Shown one piece after another: positions 38,172 to 45,414 of a DNA stretch of 64,000 nt (positions are counted from its first letter, which is position 1; each line of letters starts with the position of its first letter). The DNA lies in contig CAVYXK010000001.1 of NCBI GenBank assembly GCA_963772445.1, positions 372,001 to 436,000 on the forward strand. Direction: 5' to 3'. A program made the position numbers and the translations under genes. The stretch is from CAVYXK01 sp963772445. GTDB taxonomy: Bacteria; Pseudomonadota; Alphaproteobacteria; Acetobacterales; Acetobacteraceae. The notes under the pieces were generated by a model. The model had not been told where the DNA came from. It did no database searches and saw only the letters and a list, made by a program, of their open reading frames with translations.

Positions 38172-38677
38172 CGGCGAAGCTGCCACCGCGGCCGGCTGTC
38201 GTCCCGGTCGAATTGCCGGAGCGCGACAAGTTCGGCTTGCCTCGCAGGCCTTCTCTCATGGCCCCCGAAGCGCAGCGCAGGCGGTGGGCAGAGGAACGCG
38301 AGCGCCATGCCCGCAAGTTCTTCTACGCCTTGGCACGAGAGGACGTCGGGCTGCCTCCGGGCGCCTTGACGGCTTGCGAGATTTTCGAGTTACTTCTTCG
38401 CCGCGATAAGCACAGGCCGAAGGGAAGCGTTAACGAAGAGATCAACACGGCATTATGGGATGCCTACTACGCGCAGCCGCCCGGATACGACCTGAAGGCG
38501 CGGGCCGTGCCCGCAGTGCAATCCAGGCTCAGGAAACAGCCGGGCTTCCGCGTGCCGCCCGACGAAGCGCTGTGGACCGAAGCGCTGAAAAAGCGTCTCG
38601 ACCGGCTGCTGAAGGCTGAGGCGGCGCGGAGAAAGCACGCCGCCGAGGTGACAGCTCTCAGACTGCGCAGCCAATAA
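38168..38677 (+). CDS. Hypothetical island protein
   Basis: 169 residues, Arg/Lys-rich, no signal or membrane segment. It starts at a TTG overlapping the integrase stop, implying coupling. ERERHARKFFYALAREDVGL and LDRLLKAEAARRKHAAEV are the charged helical parts. I recognise no family. As the second gene after the integrase it is probably island cargo. Confidence 0.65.
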   Translation: MTAKLPPRPAVVPVELPERDKFGLPRRPSLMAPEAQRRRWAEERERHARKFFYALAREDVGLPPGALTACEIFELLLRRDKHRPKGSVNEEINTALWDAYYAQPPGYDLKARAVPAVQSRLRKQPGFRVPPDEALWTEALKKRLDRLLKAEAARRKHAAEVTALRLRSQ

Positions 38678-38694
38678 AGCGAGAGCTGGACGGG

Positions 38695-39120
38695 ATGGAC
38701 GGGTTGAAGAGCCATACACGGCTCGCCTCGCCCGGGACTGATCTCTATCGTCAGGGCGATCTCTGCCCGAACTACTTCCTTGTTATCGACGGTTGGGTGG
38801 CTCTATCGGTTGTGCTCGACGATGGCTCCTGTCAGATCCTGGACTTTGTGCTCCCTGGTACGTTGCTTGGCTTCCAATCAGATCCCGACGCTCATCTCTA
38901 TCATTCCGCCAGATGCCTTTCCGTCGTGCGCGTGTGCAGATACCCGCGGCAAGAGCTTGATGCGGTCATAGCTGCCAACCCGAGGCTCGCTCTTCTGCTG
39001 TCGCGTCAGGCTGCCTCGAGCGAGGCTCGCGTACACACCCACCTAGTTAACCTCGGGCTTCGCAGCGCGCGAGAGCGTATCGCACACCTTCTCCTTGAGC
39101 TCTATTTGAGAGCCCGCCGT
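38695..39120 (+). pseudogene. Crp/Fnr-family regulator, 5' part, interrupted by IS
   Basis: The cyclic-nucleotide-binding-like sensor domain has LYRQGDLCPNYFLVIDGWVA, ILDFVLPGTLLGF and the dimerisation helix LGLRSARERIAHLLLELYLR. The frame meets the IS3-like element at 39121 just after the ARR codons. Joining 39120 to 40911 restores an in-frame regulator (...LRARRPARPGDVLHLPVTQ). No Cys cluster of the FNR type is seen, only the Cys in GDLCPN, CQILD, ARCLS and RVCR, so ligand type is open. Confidence 0.9.
39117..39120. repeat. Probable IS3 target duplication CCGT, left
   Basis: CCGT here and at 40907-40910. Using these as the duplication restores the Crp/Fnr frame exactly. A second CCGT at 39133-39136 fits the inverted repeats slightly better but breaks the frame, so the exact left boundary is uncertain by about 16 bp. 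Confidence 0.55.
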
Positions 39121-39204
39121 CGACCTCCCCCTCCGTGCCAATGAAGGTGAGACATCTTGCCCCCGGGAATTTAAACTTGAGGGCGCCGAAGGATAATCAC
39201 GCTC

Positions 39205-39672
39205 ATGCCCATGCTGGCCAAGCCGATTAATGCAACCTCTGACGCCGTCACGGTCGCGTCCCGAAGGCCGACGGTTGTACCGGCGCCATCGGCGGCGTCA
39301 CCCGAGCTGTCCGATCGCCCGCGGCGGCGGACTTTCACCGCCCAGGAGAAGCTGCGCATCCTGGCCGAGACCGATCGCGCCGCCGATACCGGCGGGGTGG
39401 GCGCCATCCTGCGTCGCGAGAGCATCTACTCCTCGACCCTCAGCAACTGGCGCAGGCTTCGTGACGCCGGAGCCTTCGGCGCGCTGGTTCCCCTCAAACG
39501 CGGCCCGAAAACTGCCGCGCCCAACCCGCTGGCAGCCGAACTTGCCGCTGTTCAGCGGGAGAATAATCGTCTGGCGCGGCGGTTGGCACGCGCCGAAGCC
39601 ATTATCGAAGTCCAAAAAAAAGTTGCGGAGCTGCTGGGCATCCCGCTGGCGCCCAGCGACGGCGAGCCTTGA
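39205..39672 (+). CDS. IS3-family transposase OrfA
   Basis: A 155-residue DNA-binding subunit. It has RRRTFTAQEKLRILAETDRA and YSSTLSNWRRLRDAGAFGAL (helix-turn-helix of the HTH_21 type), then a leucine-zipper-like segment ENNRLARRLARAEAIIEVQK that pairs with OrfB. The stop TGA overlaps the TTG start of orfB (ttga), the usual arrangement for coupling or frameshifting. Confidence 0.88.
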   Translation: MPMLAKPINATSDAVTVASRRPTVVPAPSAASPELSDRPRRRTFTAQEKLRILAETDRAADTGGVGAILRRESIYSSTLSNWRRLRDAGAFGALVPLKRGPKTAAPNPLAAELAAVQRENNRLARRLARAEAIIEVQKKVAELLGIPLAPSDGEP

Positions 39673-40723
39673 CGCAGGCTGTCGTCGCGCTCGCACCGAG
39701 CAGCCGCATGACGGTGTTGGCCTGTGCCGCGCTGGGGGTCTCGCGCGCCACCGTGCAGCGCCGACGCGCCAATCTTGCCGCACCAGCGGCGGTCCTCCGT
39801 CCGCGGGCTCGGCCCGCCAGGGCACTGTCCGCCCCGCAACAACAGGTGGTTCTGGACGTGTTGCACGCGCCAGATTTCGTCGACCGGCGCCGGCGGAAGT
39901 TTACGCCACTCTGCTCGATCAGGACATCTACCACTGCTCGATCCGCACCATGTATCGCATCCTCGCGCAGCATGCCGAAGTCCGCGAACGCCGCGCTCAG
40001 CTGCGCCACCCCGCCTATCAGAAACCCGAATTGCTGGCGGAAGGCCCCAATCAAGTCTGGTGTTGGGACATAACCAAGCTGATGGGGCCGGCGAAATGGA
40101 CGTATTTCTATCTCTACGTCATCCTCGACATCTTTAGCCGGCGCGTGGTCGGCTGGTGTGTGGCCGACGCGGAAAGTGCTGCGCTGTTCAAGCCACTGCT
40201 GGACAATGCGATCGCCAAGCATCAAGTGCCACACGGTCAGCTCACGCTGCACGCAGATCGAGGCGGCCCGATGAAGGCCAAAACCACCGCGCTGCTGCTC
40301 GCAGATCTTGGCGTCACCCGCTCGCACAGCCGGCCGCATACGTCCAATGACAACCCGTTCTCCGAAAGCCAATTCAAAAACCTGAAGTATCAACCGCAAT
40401 TCCCTCGGCGCTTCGGCTGCATTGAGGATGCTCGAGGTTTCCTCCGCGTTTATTTCGACTGGTACAATCAGAACCATCACCACGTCGGGATCGGCCTGAT
40501 GACCCCAAACCAGGTTCATTATGGCCAGGTCGATGCCGTCTACGCCGCTCGCCAGCGCACGCTCAATCGCGCCTGCCGCCAACACCCGGAGCGCTTCGTC
40601 AACAAGCCCCCAACACCACCCGCCAAACCAACCGCAACTTGGATCAACCCACCACCCGCGAAACCAAATCGGAGTGTCGACGCTGGGGTCACAGTCGCGC
40701 AGGAAGGAATCTTCTTTGATTAA
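39669..40723 (+). pseudogene. IS3-family transposase OrfB, frameshifted
   Basis: The N-terminus MTQAVVALAPSSRMTVLACA to LDVLHAPDFVDR reads in one frame. At about 39885 one G is missing (expected gaccgggcgccg) and the rest, APAEVYATLLDQDIYHCSIR followed by the DDE core (WCWDITKL, HADRGG, NPFSESQFKNLKY), is in another. The break is inside the conserved region, not at the orfA/orfB junction, so it is not the programmed shift. Copy A cannot be checked at this point because it lies outside the window. Confidence 0.85.
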
Positions 40724-40754
40724 CCAATGGTACCTTCCTCTTTATGGCTGCGGT

Positions 40755-40802
40755 GCCTGTGGAGTTGTGGTCAACGCACTTGAGTTGTCCACAAATCCAC
40801 AG
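40755..40802. repeat. Hairpin with DnaA-box-like arms (copy in IS3 copy B)
   Basis: Identical to 749-796, lying between the orfB stop (40723) and the right IS end. Confidence 0.8.
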
Positions 40803-40906
40803 CGAATCTCCTCGCTACCGCAACAACTTCCATCTGCGACGCTCGGAGAACCCGAGAATCCGAGCTTAAACTCCGATCCCGGCTGTATCAAAGTCGTTGA
40901 CACGTA

Positions 40907-41234
40907 CCGTCCCGCCAGGCCAGGGGACGTCCTCCATCTGCCGGTGACGCAGAGCCATGTTGGCCAGGCAGTTGGTCTAACAGCCATTCATGTCAGCCGC
41001 ACCCTGACGCTCCTTCGCGAGCAAGGGGTGGTTCATCTCGCCAATCATCTGCTGACGGTTCTGGACCCAGTCGCGTTCATCGCGATCGCCGGGACCGATA
41101 TCGGCGCCCGCGACACCCTGGCAGCACCCTTAGCGGCGCCTGATATCCGTTCGTTCGGTTCGCGCGTGATGGATCATACGGGTCATAGTGCTACCAGGTT
41201 TCGCAGCACAGCCGCGATCCGGATGGTCAGTTGA
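40907..41234 (+). pseudogene. Crp/Fnr-family regulator, 3' part (HTH)
   Basis: After the IS the frame gives RPARPGDVLHLPVTQSHVGQ+AVGLTAIHVSRTLTLLREQG, the HTH_Crp domain with recognition helix TAIHVSRTL, then LLTVLDPVAFIAIAGTDIG and a tail to 41234. It belongs to the same gene as 38695-39120. The tail overlaps the convergent lipoprotein gene by about 50 bp. Confidence 0.9.
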
Positions 41235-41779
41235 TCCAAATCCCGTGTCATCGCCGCAGCCACGGCTGCATCGCGCCTATCGTTCATAGGCGTCGTGATC
41301 AGAAATTCTTGGTCATCTAATTCTTTCCCAACCTTGCCGGCGATGCTCCAACGGCCCGAGAGAACGCAGCCAGCCGGCTCCCCCTCGAACTCGTCGATGT
41401 AGATAGTCAGCAACAAGGAGGGTGTTTTCACTGGGGCCGAGGTACTCACCACCACCTGCGGCTCCTGCGCGGCCAATGATTGCGCAACCTCGCGTGTGAT
41501 GACGATAGAGAGTTGATCGGCCCACTGACCCGTCGTGCTCGTCTCGATCTTGGCTCCGTCCTGGCGAGTGACCATTTCGGAGCTATCCAAATAATCGGGG
41601 AGTTGCACCCGCTCGACCCTCACCACCGGCTTGTCGAGCACCTCGACGATGCGTGCCTGATCTGGTGGGTCGTCACCAAGTACATAGAGATCAGGCGCTC
41701 GGGGTGAGCTGCAGGCCGACAGCGCCAGAAGCATCGTCGCTGAAATAGCTCCGAACACGCTGCTCGCCCGGCGACTCAC
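41183..41779 (-). CDS. ABC-type lipid-transport auxiliary lipoprotein (PqiC/MlaD-operon type)
   Basis: A 198-residue outer-membrane lipoprotein of the ABC_trans_aux (PF03886) family. Signal and lipobox ALSACSSPR; then LYVLGDDPPDQARIV, VVRVERVQLPDYLDSSEMVT, QWADQLSIVITREVAQSLAA and IDEFEGEPAGCVLSGRW, the family's regular blocks. Last gene of the mlaE-mlaF-MCE operon, as in many alphaproteobacteria where it replaces mlaA/mlaC, and probably receives lipid or anchors the MCE tube at the outer membrane. Confidence 0.88.
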   Translation of the reverse strand: MSRRASSVFGAISATMLLALSACSSPRAPDLYVLGDDPPDQARIVEVLDKPVVRVERVQLPDYLDSSEMVTRQDGAKIETSTTGQWADQLSIVITREVAQSLAAQEPQVVVSTSAPVKTPSLLLTIYIDEFEGEPAGCVLSGRWSIAGKVGKELDDQEFLITTPMNDRRDAAVAAAMTRDLDQLTIRIAAVLRNLVAL

Positions 41780-41781
41780 GT

Positions 41782-42763
41782 TCAGCGTCCGAGCCGACCG
41801 AGCAGAAGGACGCTGGGATCGCGTTCAACCGTCCGTGAAAAAGTGCGGAGCGAACTGGCGGTCGCCGCAAGATCCCGGATCGTGGCCTGAAGGTCGTCGC
41901 GGGTCGAGCTATTGACTGCAATTAGGCTGTTCGCCGAGGCCAGCAGCTCATTCGCCGAGTGAATGGCCTGCTGCGACGAGAGCAGGGTCTTGCTCAGTTC
42001 AGCGCCGCGTCCATCGAGCTGCCGGTGGCCATCGCGTGCGAGCACCTGAATATCCTGGAGGGTATCCGAAGCACCTTGCTCCACATGTCGGATTGAGCCA
42101 CTGGCAATATCCATTGTGCGAGTGGCGCTGTCGAGCGTCTTCTGTACACTGGCAGTCAGAGGCCCGAGCTCCGCGTCCAGGCGGTTCGCCACATGCTCGA
42201 TAGCTATTAGGGTACGCTGCGCCTGCGCGATCGTTTGCGCAATCGGCGCTCGTGTAAGCTGATCCCGCAGCTCCTGGAGGTCGGACGGGATTGCCGGAAT
42301 CTCTGGCACTCCCGTCTCTTGAGGTGAAATGAAACTTGCGGGTGTTCCGGGAGCGAGATCAAGCTCTACTGACATCTGTCCCGTTACAAAGCTCTGCGAC
42401 ACCAGCTTTGCGCGCAGACCGGCTTCGATGAGGCGAGGCAGGGGCGGCAGCTTGCGGAGTTGCCCAGCGCCTCCGGCCAAGACTACCTTGTCGGGGTCGA
42501 GCTGCAGATACACTGGAATCCGCGCCTTCAAGTCACCCGGATTGAGTACCGAGTGAGACACTCGCAACTGAACCGACACGTACTCCACGGAAGGTCACGG
42601 GTGCCCCGGGCGCCAAGCCGCCCACCGAACCTTCGAAGTAGACAACGGCGTGATTGGTGCGAGTGAAGAGCTCGCCGCTTCCGAAGAACAGGATGGCACC
42701 TACGACGATCGCTATCCCGCCTAGGACAAAGGCACCAATGGCGGTGGGTCTAGCCGGCGTCAT
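41782..42763 (-). pseudogene. MCE-domain (MlaD-like) protein, frameshifted
   Basis: Start MTPARPTAIGAFVLGGIAIV with one N-terminal membrane helix; the MCE domain HAVVYFEGSVGGLAPGAPVT+FRGVRVG then breaks at about 42540-42555. It continues in another frame at LNPGDLKARIPVYLQLDPDK, GLRAKLVSQSFVTGQMSVEL and DLAPGTPASF. A long helical segment (RTLIAIEHVANRLDAELGPL, SANSLIAVNSSTRDDLQATI) follows. Repaired length is about 325 residues. Periplasmic hexameric lipid channel partner of MlaE/MlaF. Its start overlaps the mlaF stop. Confidence 0.87.
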
Positions 42764-43547
42764 TTTTCCCTTCCCTACCCTGCGGATTCGAGGACAATTC
42801 GCGCCGCATGAATGCCTGCACGATGGGGAGCGCGCATCGGTCCCGCAGGTCTCGCGGCGCGCCATGCGCTATCGCCGTCTTTGCGTCAGCATCAAGGAAG
42901 ACGCCGTCGTCGCAGATGCCAAACAGGCTCGGCAACTCATGGCTGACCATGATTATAGTCGCCCCAAGCCCGTCGCGCAGTTCCAGAATCAGTTCGTCGA
43001 GGCGGCGTGACGTTATTGGGTCGAGACCGGCGGATGGCTCGTCGAAGAACAGGATATCCGGATCGAGCGCCAAGGCACGAGCTAAACCGGCGCGCTTGCG
43101 CATGCCCCCGCTCAACTCTGAGGGGATTTTTCGCTCCGCCGATGCCATTCCGACGAGCGCCAGCTTCAAACGTACCAGTGCAAGAATGTCGGGAGCCGGC
43201 AGTTGTGTGAACATTTGTATCGGGAGAGCGACGTTCTCCCCGACGGTCATTGAGCTCCAGAGCGCCCCGCTCTGGAACAGGATCCCGAAGCGGCGGGTGA
43301 TCTCGATGCGTCGTTCGGGCGCAGCCGCCCATAAATTCTGGCCGTCGACCATCACTGAGCCGGTAATCGGTGCCATCAAACCGATAATCGATCGCAGGAT
43401 TGTGCTCTTGCCGCTGCCGCTGCCGCCCATTACCGCGAAGATTGAACCTCGCCGCACCGAGAACGTCACATCCCGCAGCACGACTTTGGAGTCAAACCCA
43501 AGAGTTAGGCCGTTGCAGCAGACACGAGGAGCGTCGCTTGGTGTCAT
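42750..43547 (-). CDS. mlaF: MlaF-type ABC transporter ATPase
   Basis: 265 residues. Walker A GGSGSGKST, Q-loop FGILFQSGALWSSMTVGENV, signature SELSGGMRKRAGLARALALD, Walker B ILFFDEPSAGLDPITS and switch His MVSHELPSLF. FQSGALFSSMTV is the hallmark of the lipid (MCE/Mla) branch. The extended C-terminus (LSSNPQGREGKNDAG) overlaps the start of the MCE gene by 14 nt. Confidence 0.93.
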   Translation of the reverse strand: MTPSDAPRVCCNGLTLGFDSKVVLRDVTFSVRRGSIFAVMGGSGSGKSTILRSIIGLMAPITGSVMVDGQNLWAAAPERRIEITRRFGILFQSGALWSSMTVGENVALPIQMFTQLPAPDILALVRLKLALVGMASAERKIPSELSGGMRKRAGLARALALDPDILFFDEPSAGLDPITSRRLDELILELRDGLGATIIMVSHELPSLFGICDDGVFLDADAKTAIAHGAPRDLRDRCALPIVQAFMRRELSSNPQGREGKNDAG

Positions 43548-43550
43548 CGA

Positions 43551-44684
43551 TCACAGGCCGAAGGCATTGGTGCAGGCCGCAAACACGGCGTCCATCGCTA
43601 TGATCCCGATAATGCCGGCGACCACGGCGCCGGTCGCCGCACGGCCGACGTCCGAAGCGCTTCGGCCCGCGCTTAGGCCAATGCGGCAGCCGGCAAGCGC
43701 GATGTAGGCGCCGAAGACGACGCTCTTGGTAAGTCCGATACAGAACTCCGTGCCCGCAACGGCGGGTCGAAGCTGCTCAAGAAACAGGGTGGGCGAGAGT
43801 TTCAGCATCGCGACGCTGACCACCAGGCCGCCCAGAAGTCCGACAAAGCACCCGTAGAAATACAGAACGGGCATCATCACGACCAACGCGGCCACTCTGG
43901 GAAAGACGATATACTGGTGCAATGGCACGCCGAGCGCCTGCAGTGCGTCGAGCTCTTCGTTCCCTTGCATCGTGGCGATCTGGGCGGCATAGGCGCCACC
44001 GGTCCGGCCGGCCATCACTATGGCGGTCATGACTGCCGCCATCTCCCTGACGACAGCCACGCCCACGAGATCTGCCACATATATTTCGGCACCAAAGCGG
44101 CGAAGCTCGACCGCACCGACAAAAGCGAGGATGGCTCCGATCAGGCCATTGACCACAACGACGATTTCCAGGGCGCCAGCGCCGCACTCTTGCATCAGCA
44201 CGGCGATGTCGGCGCCACGGGCATAGAGGCGCCCGCTCAAGGCGGGCTTGACGCTCAACACCATGAGTCCGATCAGGTCCGCGGCCATGCGAAACGCCGA
44301 GCCTAAGGCCAACGTCCGCAGTCCGACACGCGCGACGAAGGTAACTTTCGCCGGCGTCGCGTCGGCTTTTGGAGCCGCTGGATCGGCACGCACAAGAGCA
44401 AGCAGGCGCCGCAATGCCTCGGGAAGACCGGCGAGATCCAGGGCGAAGGGGTGATCGAGCTGTGCTGCCTCGCTCTGCAGGCCAAGGATGAACGCCACCA
44501 GCGCGCTATCCCATTCGCCTAGCTGTCTTGTATCGAAGCGGACTTGCGAGAAGCGGCCCGCGGAGCCAATCGCGAGCCGCACGTCCGCCATGGTGCGCAT
44601 GCCCGTTTTGCGCACCAGCCAATCGCCACTCAGGCAGAGGATCGCATCATCCGCTTCCTCTTTGACATGCCAGACGGGCATCAC
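43551..44684 (-). CDS. mlaE: MlaE-type permease with N-terminal STAS domain
   Basis: 377 residues. An N-terminal STAS domain (about residues 1-100: AILCLSGDWLVRKTGMRTMA, RFDTRQLGEWDSALVAFIL) is fused to an MlaE permease with about six membrane helices: GALEIVVVVNGLIGAILAFV, VVREMAAVMTAIVMAGRTGG+AYAAQIATMQGNEELDAL and TEFCIGLTKSVVFGAYIALA. The fusion replaces the separate MlaB subunit of E. coli. First gene of the operon, 3 bp before mlaF. Confidence 0.92.
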   Translation of the reverse strand: MMPVWHVKEEADDAILCLSGDWLVRKTGMRTMADVRLAIGSAGRFSQVRFDTRQLGEWDSALVAFILGLQSEAAQLDHPFALDLAGLPEALRRLLALVRADPAAPKADATPAKVTFVARVGLRTLALGSAFRMAADLIGLMVLSVKPALSGRLYARGADIAVLMQECGAGALEIVVVVNGLIGAILAFVGAVELRRFGAEIYVADLVGVAVVREMAAVMTAIVMAGRTGGAYAAQIATMQGNEELDALQALGVPLHQYIVFPRVAALVVMMPVLYFYGCFVGLLGGLVVSVAMLKLSPTLFLEQLRPAVAGTEFCIGLTKSVVFGAYIALAGCRIGLSAGRSASDVGRAATGAVVAGIIGIIAMDAVFAACTNAFGL

Positions 44685-44703
44685 GGTCGTAACAGCGGTC
44701 CGG

Positions 44704-45141
44704 TTACTCTTTGAGCCTGACCACGACGGCCTGCCCAGCCGCTGTGAGCTTCAGGCCTTGCGAACGGGAGTAGAAGTGGATGATAACGCCGTGCTCGTTC
44801 TCCAGCACAGCCATAAAGCCCCCACCGGCGAGAGCAGCACCCGCGCCGGCCGCGACGTAAGTACCAGGGAAATTCGAGACATTCTGGAGATCATAGACAT
44901 CACCGGATCCATCGATCTGACTGACCCCGACGTTGACGACGCTCAGTCCGTCGACGGTGAAGGGATACTCCTTGCCCGTGAAATTCAGAACGCCACCGCC
45001 CCAGCTATATCCGACGCCTGCAGCAACACTACCGCCGGAAAACGTGATCGTAGCATCCGATCCAGACTCCTGGGCGGGAGCTGCGTGAGCTGCTGCCAGC
45101 GTCACCAGCACGGCGATCAAGCCCCCACGAAATCGATACAT
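44704..45141 (-). CDS. Exported protein, EipA/DUF1134-like
   Basis: 145 residues. Sec signal MYRFRGGLIAVLVTLAAAHA cleaved near APAQE. The mature part VAAGVGYSWGGGVLNFTGKE, YPFTVDGLSVVNVGVSQIDG and VAAGAGAALAGGGFMAVLEN forms Gly-rich beta strands. The pattern recalls EipA/DUF1134 envelope-integrity proteins, but that is a resemblance only. It lies 20 bp upstream of mlaE on the same strand and may be co-transcribed with the lipid-transport genes. Confidence 0.7.
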   Translation of the reverse strand: MYRFRGGLIAVLVTLAAAHAAPAQESGSDATITFSGGSVAAGVGYSWGGGVLNFTGKEYPFTVDGLSVVNVGVSQIDGSGDVYDLQNVSNFPGTYVAAGAGAALAGGGFMAVLENEHGVIIHFYSRSQGLKLTAAGQAVVVRLKE

Positions 45142-45414
45142 TGCTCTGCTCCTTTAACGTAGCTGTGGTTTGAAGTGATCAGGATAGCCACCCCTCACTC
45201 TGATCCAAAGATACATGGGTCCCGGTTGCGCTGCTTGCGCGGCCTTGACTTGATTATCGTCAGATTGCGCTGCTTCGGCCAATCGCGCTGAGGGAAACGG
45301 TGATTCCGACGCACCGAACCCTGCAACACCGCATCAAACTCCGCAATCTCGCCGAAGCGGCAGCCTCGACTGTCGGTATAATTGGGCGATGACCCCACGA
45401 CAAACTGGACGGCA

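Larger units (their letters stand above)
39121..40906 (+). mobile_element. IS3-like insertion sequence, complete (copy B)
   Basis: About 1.77-1.79 kb with orfA and orfB. The right end, reverse-complemented, reads TACGTGTCAACGACTTTGAT+ACA and aligns with TCCGTGCCAATGAAGGTGAG+ACA at about 39132, giving imperfect terminal repeats that continue through GTTTAAGCTC/ATTTAAACTT. It splits a Crp/Fnr gene. Its right 900 bp are identical to bases 1-900. Confidence 0.88.

Noticed and set aside
39880..39890. Programmed frameshift in IS3 orfB
   Set aside because: IS3 programmed shifts occur at the orfA/orfB overlap on an A-rich slippery site. This break is about 215 bp into orfB and lacks such a site.
1..40906. 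Two direct IS3-like copies as a 40-kb composite transposon
   Set aside because: The segment between them contains alaS, lepA and a tRNA, which are chromosomal core genes. A mobile unit is unlikely, and no outer target duplication can be seen because the left end is outside the window.
45195..45381. Possible transposase or integrase fragment in the efflux/lipid-transport divergent region
   Set aside because: The minus-strand frame has a basic segment reminiscent of mobile-element proteins but no recognisable motif; it may just be the shared promoter region.
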